This document shows positions 50,397 to 60,244 of a stretch of DNA of 64,000 bases, one piece after another. The notes below the pieces were generated by a model, which was not told the DNA's origin, ran no database searches, and saw only the letters and a list, made by a program, of their open reading frames with translations. The translations under genes and the position numbers were made by a program. This stretch comes from a virus. How positions within the stretch are numbered: position 1 is the stretch's first letter; each line of letters starts with the position of its first letter. The DNA is taken from positions 1 to 64,000 of the IMG/VR virus record IMGVR_UViG_3300042451_000817; one strand, written 5' to 3'.

Positions 50397-53300
50397 TTAA
50401 TCTATTACATTATCACTATTTATCCATTTCCTATAAAATTTGTCAAATGAACTTCTACCTTTTTTAAGTCCAAAATAAAAATAATACGGAGCTCCTACCG
50501 TAATAACCCTTGGTAAGGGATAATTACCGCTTTGTGAGTTAGGATTTGGGTCTAATTCTCCCGTTGAGGGGTTTCTTGAGAATATATATCCTTTAAAATA
50601 ATCTGTAGTACTTCCATTACCCCTAAAATACCTTGAGGATGCGTTGAGTCTATCTAAAGTCTGATATCTATAACTTAAAAACTTATTATCTAGTTTATCC
50701 GAATACCATTCATTTTTTTGGGACCCAAAAATACTATCCCCTGAAGGATTTTGTTTAATCTCCCATTGATATAAAGGTATTTCTTGTGAAAAAGTTGGTA
50801 TATTGTTAAATGAACATTGTTGTGTTATTGGTGCTGTAGTATCGATAATTTCTCTTCTTGGTGAAATAAAATCTCTAATTTGAGTATCTGATGAGAAAAA
50901 TATTCCAAAAATTCCATCGCTAGAGTTACCATTATTAAAATATATAGGGTCTTGTCCTGTTGGATTGGTTGGATAATTTGCCGAATCAAATTCATTGACA
51001 CCTAACTCGGAATTTATAGAAACCATTTGAGCGTAGTCAGCGTCAACAAATTTATTACTTCTACTAAAAAATCTAAGAATGTTAGTCCCTCCTATCATCT
51101 GACTTCCTATTGAGGTGTTTGCCAATCTAGATAAAACAAAAATATTAACAACATCTGAAACATCACCAAAAGTGGTTGTGTTTAGTCTGTTAAGAATATA
51201 ACCATCATATTTATCGGAATATATAATTTCTTGTATATAGTTATTTCTAGGTCCCAAATCAATAATTGTTGTGGGATTTTTTAAATTTCTAATATTACCA
51301 TCTTGTCCTGAAGATATTCCAATAAAATATTGTTCGCTGGCCCCCGAATAATAAGGGGTACTTCTGTAATAGAAGTTTTTATCATTATTATTAAGATAAA
51401 TCATTTTAGTACAAATATCACTATAAGGCTGATTGTTAGAATCAAAAAACCTTTCATTTTTAAATGAAGGTGCGTATAATGTACCGTTAATCCAATTATT
51501 TGTAAAAACGTGTGAAAAAACATTTCTACACGCTGCGAATGTTATATTTGTTCTTGACATCCATTCGGTAAATAATTTAATATCGTCCACTATTGATAGA
51601 AATGGTCTGGTTACTATAATATAACATCCGTTATTAAAAATTTGTTTTCCCCCCATTTTTTGACAATCACCGTACTGAACATAAAACTCTCCATTTGAGT
51701 ACCCATAACACCCCAAATTAACACTTTTATCACAATTATTTAAACTTTCAACAACTTGACTATTTATTGCGGTTGTAGGGTCTCCGTCATAATTTCCAGG
51801 ACTTGTTGATGGATTTGTTCCCGATATATTATTAGGAATAACCCCATCATCGGAAATTTTGTAAATTGTAAAGTTATCATTTTGTTGTAATAATAAAGAC
51901 GTATCACAATTATCTATTTTATTAGTCGATGTGGGTAATCTATCGGATCTCATAACAATTTTTCTTCCACTAATCCCCCCATCAAAGTACATTGGAGATG
52001 AAGTATCATATATTGGTGATATATAACCAGCATAAACTACAGGATTTAATGGTGACGTAGGATAAGGAATTGTTGCATCCATCATCATTAATGACCCCCC
52101 TTCAACTATTTCATTAATATAATAACCTCTATTTTGGGTAGGCGTAAATATTATATTATTAAATTCAAATTTATAATATGTACAAGGAACCGTTTCAATA
52201 ACGTTCCACTCTCTAGTAAAATGATTGTTTATATTAACTCTAAGTCCATTAGAGCTTGTTTCCGCACCCGTAGATACCGATACAAAACAAGAGCACGATG
52301 GTGTAAATAAGGAATTATTATTATCTAAATTAGAATAGTATTTTGGTAAAACACTATTAAATTGTAAGAAACTCGATGGTTGGTAATTAAAAGTATCATA
52401 ATATAAATCCATATTTGAGTATATGTCGTTGTCACTATTAGTGGCTAAACTATGTCTCACATTTTTAAATCCTCCGTTTATAGGTATATTTAACTTATAA
52501 TTTCCTCTAAATTTAATAAAACCAAAATTAGAATAACCAAATATTTTACTTAAATCATATTCAATATCGACTCTAGTTGAATATGGGTCTACCCCTCTTA
52601 CCAGAAATAAAACTATCTGTTGTTGATACTCGGTATAGGACGTTAAAGGGTTATCGCTAGTATCTGTAACACAATTATTATTTGATGGGTTAGAATCGAT
52701 ATTAAGTCGATTAATCCTCATATCATTATTAAGATATCTCTTGTTTAACGAATTATCTAACGATGTGTCACATTGAGAATTAAAATCGCTATATGTCATT
52801 GCGGTGATTACTTGAAAATACTCAATGTCTGAAGGATATTTGCTGTAATTCGTGTCATTAGGGTTTGGCGGAGGGATTTGATAGGTAACACTGCCAGTTA
52901 TCCCATTAGATTTTACATAATTTATATTTATGTTTGTGTTATTTAAAGATGTCCCAGTAACCGCGTTATTACTAAAAGCGTTTTGGGTGGATCCGGTTAA
53001 ATTCTTATCGGTACTTAAATCAGGGTTTTGGAATGTCATTATCATTCCGGGGCTAATATAATCAATACTATATTTATCTAAAAGAATAACTAAAACATTA
53101 TCGGTATGATAATCATTAGGGTCAGGATTTAATGTCGGTTCTATTCTAACTTTAATCTGGTTAACCCCCCCACCAGGATTTGTTGGCGAATTTTCGAAAT
53201 ATTTCGCCTTTGTGTTAAATAAATTTATTCTTTCGGGTAATGTTAAACTACTACTAAAATAATAATATTGGTCAGAACCCAAAGAACCTTGATATATGTA

Positions 53301-55373
53301 GGGTATTTTTGTTTCACAACTAGGTATTGTTGTGGTTGGGTATCCTCCTAACACGTTGTTAGTATTATTAATATTTTGATTCGCGCTTCCTTGATTATAT
53401 GATGAACTATTAAAACTTAAAATTGTGATGGTCTCTAAATCGGTATTTAAATTAACACCACTAGGTATAAAATCGGAAGGGGTATTTATTGTTGGAGCAC
53501 TTATTGAGGGGGAGTCGGAACAATTACAAAATTCACATTGATCATATAATAATAATGGAATATTCAAACCCGACAATTTAGCGTCTTGTAATTTTTGGTA
53601 AAGTGCCACCAATCCAACCGCAACACCTATTTTAAAAACCCCACTAGCTAAAATATTCAAACCTAATAATAATGTCTGAAAATTAAAAGTGACAACAGGA
53701 CCTGCTGGACTTATCCCTGTTGCCCACGCGGATGCTATTGTTGTTCCTCCATCAATTATCGATTGTACTCCCAAATATAGAAAAAAGGCGGCAACAATAA
53801 TTCCAAAATTTTTAATAATATCTAAGATAAAAAAAACTACGTGTATTACAAGTATTAAAGGTATTGCGAGTACTCTAGTAACTAACATTAGTAGTTGAAA
53901 TAATAGAAATAATATATCACTCCTATATACTGAGTCGTTTGTCGGGAACTTATTATGTTCGCTTTCACATCTATCATCAAGAACGTTTTTTATAGATACA
54001 AATCTATTTGGTAATGTTCCTGTTCTAAACCTATCAATCATTTGAGATACCGTATACACTTTATTATATACCATAGGGTAGAATGTGTCTTCGCAATCAA
54101 TTGCCGATTGTGTGTCAGCATAATCATCCCAATCAAGACTAAAAGAATAAGATTTTTGTTGTAAATTTACATCCACAGAATTTCCTGCGGAATCCCAACC
54201 ATATTCTCTAATATTCGGTACTAAAAAATACCCTCTTTTTATGTTTTCAGATAAAGATGGTGATTGATTCCATTTTACTTTAAATCTATATTTAGCAGTT
54301 GTTGGTACACCTATTTTTGGATCGTTTGAGATTACTCTTTCTCCGAACTCATTTGTTGTTATATAATCCATATTCATTGGTATATCTAACAACCAAGTTC
54401 CGTCTTCATCTATTACTTGACCCCCATTGTCCAAATCAAAACTTTCAAGTATTGGTCTACCATTTGAATCATCGAATATTGTTTGTCTTATCGCCAAAAT
54501 TTGTCCGGGTCCTGCAACTAAATTACATAACTCACCTTGTTTAAATTTTGGTTTACAATTTTTTCTTAATGACAATGTTTCTAAGTCGGATATCATCGAC
54601 CCCATAAAAATTGCTGTAGGTTGTATTGTAATATTCAATTCTTCAGATAAATCAAAATCAACTCTAGTTATACCTAAATTACATACTTCGGGTTGTCCCC
54701 ATAACGGCTCAACATTTGTTTGTTTATCAATTGTTACAATTTGCGGTAATCTAGATAAATTAGACGCGGTTTTAAATTTAGTACCGGCGACTTGTTCTTC
54801 ATTAGCAACACCAACCCTGATTAAATCTTGTGGTGATTGTGAAAATTCTCCAATATCAGACAAGTCAACATCCATATGAATTTGTTGTTGTCCTACAGGA
54901 ACACCAAAAATCATAAAATCACCACTATCATTCGTTACTGAAGTATATTTATAATATTTGTCAAAAACCTCAATTATTGTTTGGTTAGTTAGTACTTCAT
55001 CTTTTGTAAAAAAACTACCTGTCGGTGAATGTTCACTATATGATTTAACTTTAGGTAGGAGATTATATCTATAACCATCATCATTAGTATCCGTTAATTT
55101 TTTATAAGGATATAATTCGGTTATTACTGGATTGTTTTCATCTTCATCGGTTAATGGAACAAAGATAGAAACTTTAGAGTTAGGTATTCCAAACCCTCCA
55201 TTAGTCGTAACTCTACCTATAACAACTCCGTAATCTGAACATTGTCTTGTATAAATGTCTGTTTGACTAATTTTAAAAGACAAAACTTCTAAAAACTCAA
55301 AATCTTGGTCTAATAATACTTTAATTGATTTGTCCTTACCTACTTCGGTTCTAACCCTATATGAATTTGACAT
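50397..55373 (-). CDS. Giant virion protein (1658 aa) with an internal hydrophobic segment
   Basis: The N-terminal 180 residues include a carboxypeptidase-regulatory-like fold (VVIGRVTTNGGFGIPNSKVS, NDSGDFMIFGVPVGQQQIHM). Residues about 480-590 contain several transmembrane-like helices: LFLLFQLLMLVTRVLAIPLI, LVIHVVFFILDII, IVAAFFLYLGVQ and TLLLGLNILASGVFKIGVAV. CEFCNC follows. The rest is beta-rich and Asn/Ser-rich. It is encoded after the gp25/gp6 baseplate genes, so it could correspond to the gp7-like wedge or a tail-tip protein. Hydrophobic helices in a virion protein suggest host-membrane insertion during DNA entry. Confidence 0.68.
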   Translation of the reverse strand: MSNSYRVRTEVGKDKSIKVLLDQDFEFLEVLSFKISQTDIYTRQCSDYGVVIGRVTTNGGFGIPNSKVSIFVPLTDEDENNPVITELYPYKKLTDTNDDGYRYNLLPKVKSYSEHSPTGSFFTKDEVLTNQTIIEVFDKYYKYTSVTNDSGDFMIFGVPVGQQQIHMDVDLSDIGEFSQSPQDLIRVGVANEEQVAGTKFKTASNLSRLPQIVTIDKQTNVEPLWGQPEVCNLGITRVDFDLSEELNITIQPTAIFMGSMISDLETLSLRKNCKPKFKQGELCNLVAGPGQILAIRQTIFDDSNGRPILESFDLDNGGQVIDEDGTWLLDIPMNMDYITTNEFGERVISNDPKIGVPTTAKYRFKVKWNQSPSLSENIKRGYFLVPNIREYGWDSAGNSVDVNLQQKSYSFSLDWDDYADTQSAIDCEDTFYPMVYNKVYTVSQMIDRFRTGTLPNRFVSIKNVLDDRCESEHNKFPTNDSVYRSDILFLLFQLLMLVTRVLAIPLILVIHVVFFILDIIKNFGIIVAAFFLYLGVQSIIDGGTTIASAWATGISPAGPVVTFNFQTLLLGLNILASGVFKIGVAVGLVALYQKLQDAKLSGLNIPLLLYDQCEFCNCSDSPSISAPTINTPSDFIPSGVNLNTDLETITILSFNSSSYNQGSANQNINNTNNVLGGYPTTTIPSCETKIPYIYQGSLGSDQYYYFSSSLTLPERINLFNTKAKYFENSPTNPGGGVNQIKVRIEPTLNPDPNDYHTDNVLVILLDKYSIDYISPGMIMTFQNPDLSTDKNLTGSTQNAFSNNAVTGTSLNNTNININYVKSNGITGSVTYQIPPPNPNDTNYSKYPSDIEYFQVITAMTYSDFNSQCDTSLDNSLNKRYLNNDMRINRLNIDSNPSNNNCVTDTSDNPLTSYTEYQQQIVLFLVRGVDPYSTRVDIEYDLSKIFGYSNFGFIKFRGNYKLNIPINGGFKNVRHSLATNSDNDIYSNMDLYYDTFNYQPSSFLQFNSVLPKYYSNLDNNNSLFTPSCSCFVSVSTGAETSSNGLRVNINNHFTREWNVIETVPCTYYKFEFNNIIFTPTQNRGYYINEIVEGGSLMMMDATIPYPTSPLNPVVYAGYISPIYDTSSPMYFDGGISGRKIVMRSDRLPTSTNKIDNCDTSLLLQQNDNFTIYKISDDGVIPNNISGTNPSTSPGNYDGDPTTAINSQVVESLNNCDKSVNLGCYGYSNGEFYVQYGDCQKMGGKQIFNNGCYIIVTRPFLSIVDDIKLFTEWMSRTNITFAACRNVFSHVFTNNWINGTLYAPSFKNERFFDSNNQPYSDICTKMIYLNNNDKNFYYRSTPYYSGASEQYFIGISSGQDGNIRNLKNPTTIIDLGPRNNYIQEIIYSDKYDGYILNRLNTTTFGDVSDVVNIFVLSRLANTSIGSQMIGGTNILRFFSRSNKFVDADYAQMVSINSELGVNEFDSANYPTNPTGQDPIYFNNGNSSDGIFGIFFSSDTQIRDFISPRREIIDTTAPITQQCSFNNIPTFSQEIPLYQWEIKQNPSGDSIFGSQKNEWYSDKLDNKFLSYRYQTLDRLNASSRYFRGNGSTTDYFKGYIFSRNPSTGELDPNPNSQSGNYPLPRVITVGAPYYFYFGLKKGRSSFDKFYRKWINSDNVID

Positions 55374-55454
55374 TTACTTAATAATCTTTTTTTTGATAAA
55401 TAGTTTATGACCTATTTTTCAAAAATATAGTTTACGATTTAATAAAATAAATTA

Positions 55455-57293
55455 TCAGGAGAAATTAACGGATTTTAGATTTTTAACTCTAATGTTAATA
55501 TCTCTACTTGGAAATCTCACTTGATATATTTGTGTTGGTTCCGCGAAAATCGTATCGTCTATTAACTCTATTTGTTTTGTTGCCGGGTTAGAATATCTTT
55601 GAGATGTTTGAGATGATGAGTATTGTCCTCCTACATTATTAAAAACTGAAATGTCTGATAAAGATATTACCCCGTTTTCACTTTGTATTTGTCTTCTTAA
55701 TTCTGATATATTAACGTTTTTACCTAATTGCATATTGTCGGGTGAAAAATAATTAGTAACAAGATTGACAACACTTGATATTACGTTTCCTTGGTTTTGA
55801 GTGTTATCTAACACAATATCAATACCTAATGATAAATCAATAACTTTTGCGGTTTCAACTGAGATATAATCATTCATCATTCTATAATTAGATAAATAAT
55901 TAGCAATATTACTTTTTAAAGTGTTTGAAACAATGTCTGTTAATACCCCATTTTCATCAAATGAAAGAATTTTTATTTTAATTTTATTATCTTCTTCAAC
56001 AATAGCCACTTTAGCCGGAGCTCCGAATTGGGATGGCATTGTTCTTAAAATAGAATCGTAATCATTAACCGTAACTGCTCTATTTTGAGACGCGAAATTA
56101 AAACTAACTAAATTTCTAATTTCTTCAAGTGTCGGTAAACCCGCACCCCCAATAGCTGCCGTCACATTATTACACCTTAAAGAATTGACAACATTAGCAT
56201 TTACGCTTGTTGATGGTCCGTTTACAAAAAATGATACGGTTCCAATTTGAGTTATAACATTAACCCCTAAATTACTTGTAGTTCCTCCACCAATTCTATA
56301 TTGAATGAATAGTGTTGAGTTAGGTTTTAGGGTACTGCCTAAGGCGAAATTATTTGAATATTTATATAAATCTAATTTATATCCGTTTCTCGCGAACTCT
56401 CTTAATTGTTCGTCAGCAGATTGTGAACCGCCGCCAAAAGTTAGTTTACAAAAACCTTCAGGTGTATATTCGGTAATGAATTTATTATTCGCCGTTACGT
56501 ATTTTCCAACTTTAATACCCGGATTGTCAGATGTTTTTGTAGGATCTTCAATAAAAACTCTATCTTCAGCAAGAGCTTTAACTTCGTACCACCTGTTCTC
56601 GGTATTTAAAAATTCTTGCGAATTAGGAACGTTCGCGTATTGTGTCCCATCCTTCAATATTACACTTGTTACACCTAAAACATTTTTTTCGGGTAAAAAA
56701 AGTTCGTAAAATGGTTTAACTTCTTGTGGGGTAATAACTTTCTTAAATACTTTAGTAATCCCATTAACAACGGTTTCTCTTTTAGTTATCGTATAATTAA
56801 CCAATCTATTAAAACTATCAAAATTTGGTATTTTTACTCTATTTGGATATCCTTCAGCGTTTGTTGGTGAAGTAAAGTCAATATCGTATACGGTTTCAAA
56901 AACTTGTCCTGCCCCAATAACTTGAGATCCTCTTCGTAAAAGACCACAATACCTTAAATCCTCAGCATCACCATTTGCCGGAACCGTTATCGAAAAATCA
57001 ACTAACGCGACTGATGGTCTTTGTCCGGGTATCTTTAATCCGTAAGTTCTTGCGATATTATATACTGAAGATTTTTGTTGTGCGTATTGTAGTACCGTTT
57101 CTTGTATACTCCTGTCAATATTAAATTGTAGATTATCTGTTACCGCAGCATTTAAATCAATTAAAACTGAAAATATCGAGGCGTCATTGAAATTTTCTAC
57201 TACTTCAGGATAATAAATTTTTGTAAAATTTATTAATTCTGTTCTTATGGAATCAAAATCTCTTGTAGTGTAGGATATTTTTTTATTTGCCAT
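55455..57293 (-). CDS. 6: Baseplate wedge protein, gp6/baseplate J-like
   Basis: The 612-aa protein resembles T4 gp6/baseplate J proteins. It begins SYTTRDFDSIRTELINFTKI, followed by NFNDASIFSVLIDLNAAVTD and a helical ring-forming block. The central portion has strands with GDAEDLRYCGLLRRGSQV (the barrel domain), FCKLTFGGGSQS and NYDSILRTMPSQFGAPA. It would dimerise to form the wedge ring that connects to gp25 and the inner baseplate. It lies 5 bp downstream of the gp25-like gene in the same operon. Confidence 0.82.
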   Translation of the reverse strand: MANKKISYTTRDFDSIRTELINFTKIYYPEVVENFNDASIFSVLIDLNAAVTDNLQFNIDRSIQETVLQYAQQKSSVYNIARTYGLKIPGQRPSVALVDFSITVPANGDAEDLRYCGLLRRGSQVIGAGQVFETVYDIDFTSPTNAEGYPNRVKIPNFDSFNRLVNYTITKRETVVNGITKVFKKVITPQEVKPFYELFLPEKNVLGVTSVILKDGTQYANVPNSQEFLNTENRWYEVKALAEDRVFIEDPTKTSDNPGIKVGKYVTANNKFITEYTPEGFCKLTFGGGSQSADEQLREFARNGYKLDLYKYSNNFALGSTLKPNSTLFIQYRIGGGTTSNLGVNVITQIGTVSFFVNGPSTSVNANVVNSLRCNNVTAAIGGAGLPTLEEIRNLVSFNFASQNRAVTVNDYDSILRTMPSQFGAPAKVAIVEEDNKIKIKILSFDENGVLTDIVSNTLKSNIANYLSNYRMMNDYISVETAKVIDLSLGIDIVLDNTQNQGNVISSVVNLVTNYFSPDNMQLGKNVNISELRRQIQSENGVISLSDISVFNNVGGQYSSSQTSQRYSNPATKQIELIDDTIFAEPTQIYQVRFPSRDINIRVKNLKSVNFS

Positions 57294-57298
57294 ATTAG

Positions 57299-57742
57299 TT
57301 AAATATTGATAATTACAAAATCGCTAGCGTTAAATACACTATCAGTAATGATGTAATCTATTTTTATTTTTGCGGTATGTTCTTTAATACCTATATTTGG
57401 AACGGTATATACTCTTTCTCCATTGTCAACATAAGTCCCTTTATTTTCCTCATCCTCTGAAGCATCTTTTATTTCAATACTCGTTATTGTCATATTTGGT
57501 ATATACTCTGAAACACTATCTCTAATTTCAGACTCTAATTGTGAAAATGTTGGTCCGTCTAATGGTTCAAAAATATATTCATATAATCTTGTTCCGAAAT
57601 CAGGTAAATAATACCTTGTACCCTTTCTAGTTAGTAATAAATGAACAAGATTTGACCTTATTTCCTCGTCTTGCGAATCCGATAAATCAAAATATGTTCC
57701 AACAAAAGAATCTCTAAATGGGAAGTTTATTCCGTAACTCAT
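57299..57742 (-). CDS. 25: Baseplate wedge protein, gp25-like
   Basis: The start was taken at ATG 57742 (MSYGINFPFRDSF) because the longer reading to 57838 runs back through the RNR terminator. The 147-aa product has the gp25/GpW family core (DLSDSQDEEIRSNLVHLLLT, RKGTRYYLPDFGTRLYEYIF, EPLDGPTFSQLESEIRDSV). In T4 this protein binds gp6 and forms the inner baseplate core that contacts the sheath. It begins the wedge operon after the RNR terminator. Confidence 0.88.
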   Translation of the reverse strand: MSYGINFPFRDSFVGTYFDLSDSQDEEIRSNLVHLLLTRKGTRYYLPDFGTRLYEYIFEPLDGPTFSQLESEIRDSVSEYIPNMTITSIEIKDASEDEENKGTYVDNGERVYTVPNIGIKEHTAKIKIDYIITDSVFNASDFVIINI

Positions 57743-57756
57743 AACTATTATTTTAT

Positions 57757-57764
57757 TATAAATA
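57757..57764 (-). promoter_or_regulatory. TATTTATA element 14 nt before gp25
   Basis: An exact TATTTATA in minus sense lies between the RNR terminator and the gp25-like start (14 nt away). It is the best-placed candidate for a virion-operon promoter, since transcripts from upstream should stop at the terminator. Confidence 0.5.
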
Positions 57765-57779
57765 TAATATAATACAAAA

Positions 57780-57802
57780 AATCCCGACATTATGTCGGGA
57801 TT
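57780..57802 (-). terminator. Rho-independent terminator after the RNR genes
   Basis: A 9-bp stem (AATCCCGAC/GTCGGGATT) with a 5-nt loop is followed by TTTTG. It separates the nrd operon from the baseplate operon. Confidence 0.8.
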
Positions 57803-57816
57803 ATTGTCGGGATTAT
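57793..57816. repeat. Tandem 12-bp repeat at the NrdA stop
   Basis: TGTCGGGATTAT occurs twice in tandem (57793-57804 and 57805-57816). The first copy is part of the terminator stem and the second overlaps the stop codon. Confidence 0.75.
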
Positions 57817-60242
57817 GATGAACATCCAAAACATTCAAATTCAGAATCTTTTGGTTTTTCAGGTAGATTCATTTTTGAGAAATCTACTTTAGGTTTTTCT
57901 ATCGTTTTAGGTTTTTCAACTTTAGATATATCAACCGCTAAGTGTTTTGCTCCCGTTGAAATTGCCTTTGTTCTAACATAATAACAAAGTGTTTTTAATC
58001 CTTTCTCCCAAGCGTGGAAGTGGGATGATGTTATTTTAGATATTGACGGATTCCCCATATAAATGTTCATTGATTGTGATTGGTCAATGAATGGGGCTCT
58101 GTCAGCCGCCATATCAATAAGTTCTCTTTGTGATATCTCCCAAATTGTTTTGTATTTAGGAATTAAATGCTCAATTCTCTTAACTTTCTTATGGTAATTT
58201 TTTTCTTCAGTATCCAAATACTTGTTAAAGTTAATATTTTGAATTGACCCTTCATTTAATATAATTTCATTTTTTAAATCTTCACACCAAATTCCAAGTT
58301 TTTCAAAATCATTAATTAGATATTTGTTAACAATCATAATTTCACCACCAACAACTCTACGATTAAAAATCGCCGAATGAGCCGGTTCTGTCATCTCATA
58401 CGAACCTGTTATTTTAGCAGAACTCGCCACAGGCATTTGAGCCGTAAATAATGAGTTACAAACTCCATACTTTTTAACATTTTCTTTTAAATCCTCCCAA
58501 GGCCATCTTCCCGATAAATCTTGTTCTTTTAATCCCCACATATCAAACTGAAATACTCCTTTTGACATAGGTGAACCTCCAAAGAATTCATAAGGTTTAT
58601 AGTTACCATCAATACAAAGTTTATTACTTTCTGAGATTGATGCGAAATAAATTGTTTCAAATATTTCTTTATTTAATTTACGAGCCTCATCGGAAGTAAA
58701 CTTATAATCCATAATATAGAATACGTCAGCCAAACCTTGTGTACCAATCGCAATAGCTCTTTGTTCAAGTCCACCTTTTCTACCTTTTTCTGTTGAGTAA
58801 TTGTTAATATCGACAACTTTGTTTAAAGCTCTAACCACTTTTCTTGTTTCGTTATAAAGTAAGTTAAAATCAAATTTACCGTCAATAATAAAGTTCTTTA
58901 ATACCATAGATGATAAAGTACAAATAGCGGTTGTTCTTTCATCAGTATATTGATAAATCTCATTACATAGGTTTGATTGTTTAATTACACCTATATTTTG
59001 ATGATTCGTCTTATTGTTTGCATTATCTTTAGAACATAAATAAGGAACACCTGTTTCTACTTGAGATTCTACTACTTTAGACCAAACATCTTGAGCTTTA
59101 ACTTTCTTACCCAACCCCATAGAAACCGCCTTGTCGTAATTTTCTTCATATTCTTGACCATAACATTCTTGTAGTGGTTTTATTCCCGCTCTTTTAATGT
59201 CGTTAGGACAAAACAAATACCAGTCAGAATTATTTTTAACCGCCCTCATAAAATTATCAGGAATCCAAAGTGCGGTAAATAAATCTCTCGCTCTTAATTC
59301 TTCGGCTCCCGTATTCTTTTTAATGTCTAACAAATCGAAAATATCTTTATGCCAAGGTTCTAAATAAATCGCGGCACTTCCAGGTCTTCTACCTTGTTGA
59401 TTAAAGAATCTTAGTGATTCATTAACTATTTTAAGATATTTTAAAAGACCTCCCGCAAAACCTCCTGATGATGATATTCTACTTTCTTTACTTCTTATAT
59501 TAGACATAGATAAACCAATACCTGCCGCGTCTGATGAGTATGTTGATATATCATTTAAGGTGTGTAATAATCCTTCTCTTGAATCTGAATTGTTATAATG
59601 TAATACACAAGAAGCTAATTGCGGAACTTTTGTTCCTGAATTAATCATTATTGGTGTTGCTGGTGAAATTAACTGATTAGATAATGAATTATAATAATCA
59701 ACCGCCTCTTCAAATGTTTTAGTCACCCAAACCGCAACTCTCATATACATATGTTGAGGTCTTTCAACAACTTTACCATTTGGTAATTTTAAAAGATACA
59801 TTTCTTGTAATGATCTCCAAGCAAAATAATCAAAATTATAATCGTTTTCGTGATTAATTACCTCATCAATCTTTTCTTTACCATAAAGAACCATAGTATC
59901 AATAAATTCATCATTAAGAATTCCACTACGATGTAATTCCATCATAGTATCGTAAAAACTTGGATTAGTTTCTTTATGATAAGACGAAATCGCTACTGAC
60001 GATGCTAGTCTTGAATAGTCGTGATGACTTCCAGTGTAAGCGGCGGCGATTTCATACACCAACTTGTCAAGTTCTTTTGTGGTGATACTACCTTCAACCG
60101 GTACTGATGTTATTACTTTAATAAAAATCTCATCAGAATTAACACTAAGACCTTTTGAGGATCGTTTAATTCTATTATAAATCTTTTGTGGATTGAATGA
60201 AACTTCGTCCCCTGCTCTTTTTTTAATCTTCAATGACATCAT
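57813..60242 (-). CDS. nrdA: Class I ribonucleotide reductase large subunit
   Basis: The 809-aa protein reduces ribonucleoside diphosphates to deoxyribonucleotides. An ATP-cone lies near residues 1-90 (KIYNRIKRSSKGLSVNS). The catalytic cysteines are Cys212 in ASCVLHYN, Cys426 in NLCNEI with Asn424 and Glu428, and Cys441 in AICTLSSM. A CFGC pair near residue 804 exchanges with thioredoxin. A full ATP-cone implies dATP-regulated allostery. It lies 2 bp downstream of nrdB on the same message, which ends in the terminator at 57780. Confidence 0.95.
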   Translation of the reverse strand: MMSLKIKKRAGDEVSFNPQKIYNRIKRSSKGLSVNSDEIFIKVITSVPVEGSITTKELDKLVYEIAAAYTGSHHDYSRLASSVAISSYHKETNPSFYDTMMELHRSGILNDEFIDTMVLYGKEKIDEVINHENDYNFDYFAWRSLQEMYLLKLPNGKVVERPQHMYMRVAVWVTKTFEEAVDYYNSLSNQLISPATPIMINSGTKVPQLASCVLHYNNSDSREGLLHTLNDISTYSSDAAGIGLSMSNIRSKESRISSSGGFAGGLLKYLKIVNESLRFFNQQGRRPGSAAIYLEPWHKDIFDLLDIKKNTGAEELRARDLFTALWIPDNFMRAVKNNSDWYLFCPNDIKRAGIKPLQECYGQEYEENYDKAVSMGLGKKVKAQDVWSKVVESQVETGVPYLCSKDNANNKTNHQNIGVIKQSNLCNEIYQYTDERTTAICTLSSMVLKNFIIDGKFDFNLLYNETRKVVRALNKVVDINNYSTEKGRKGGLEQRAIAIGTQGLADVFYIMDYKFTSDEARKLNKEIFETIYFASISESNKLCIDGNYKPYEFFGGSPMSKGVFQFDMWGLKEQDLSGRWPWEDLKENVKKYGVCNSLFTAQMPVASSAKITGSYEMTEPAHSAIFNRRVVGGEIMIVNKYLINDFEKLGIWCEDLKNEIILNEGSIQNINFNKYLDTEEKNYHKKVKRIEHLIPKYKTIWEISQRELIDMAADRAPFIDQSQSMNIYMGNPSISKITSSHFHAWEKGLKTLCYYVRTKAISTGAKHLAVDISKVEKPKTIEKPKVDFSKMNLPEKPKDSEFECFGCSS

Positions 60243-60244
60243 AA

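Noticed and set aside
57743-57838. Longer start at 57838 for the gp25-like gene
   Set aside because: The extension is read through the terminator, repeat and NrdA stop region, and the gp25 family normally starts near the ATG at 57742.
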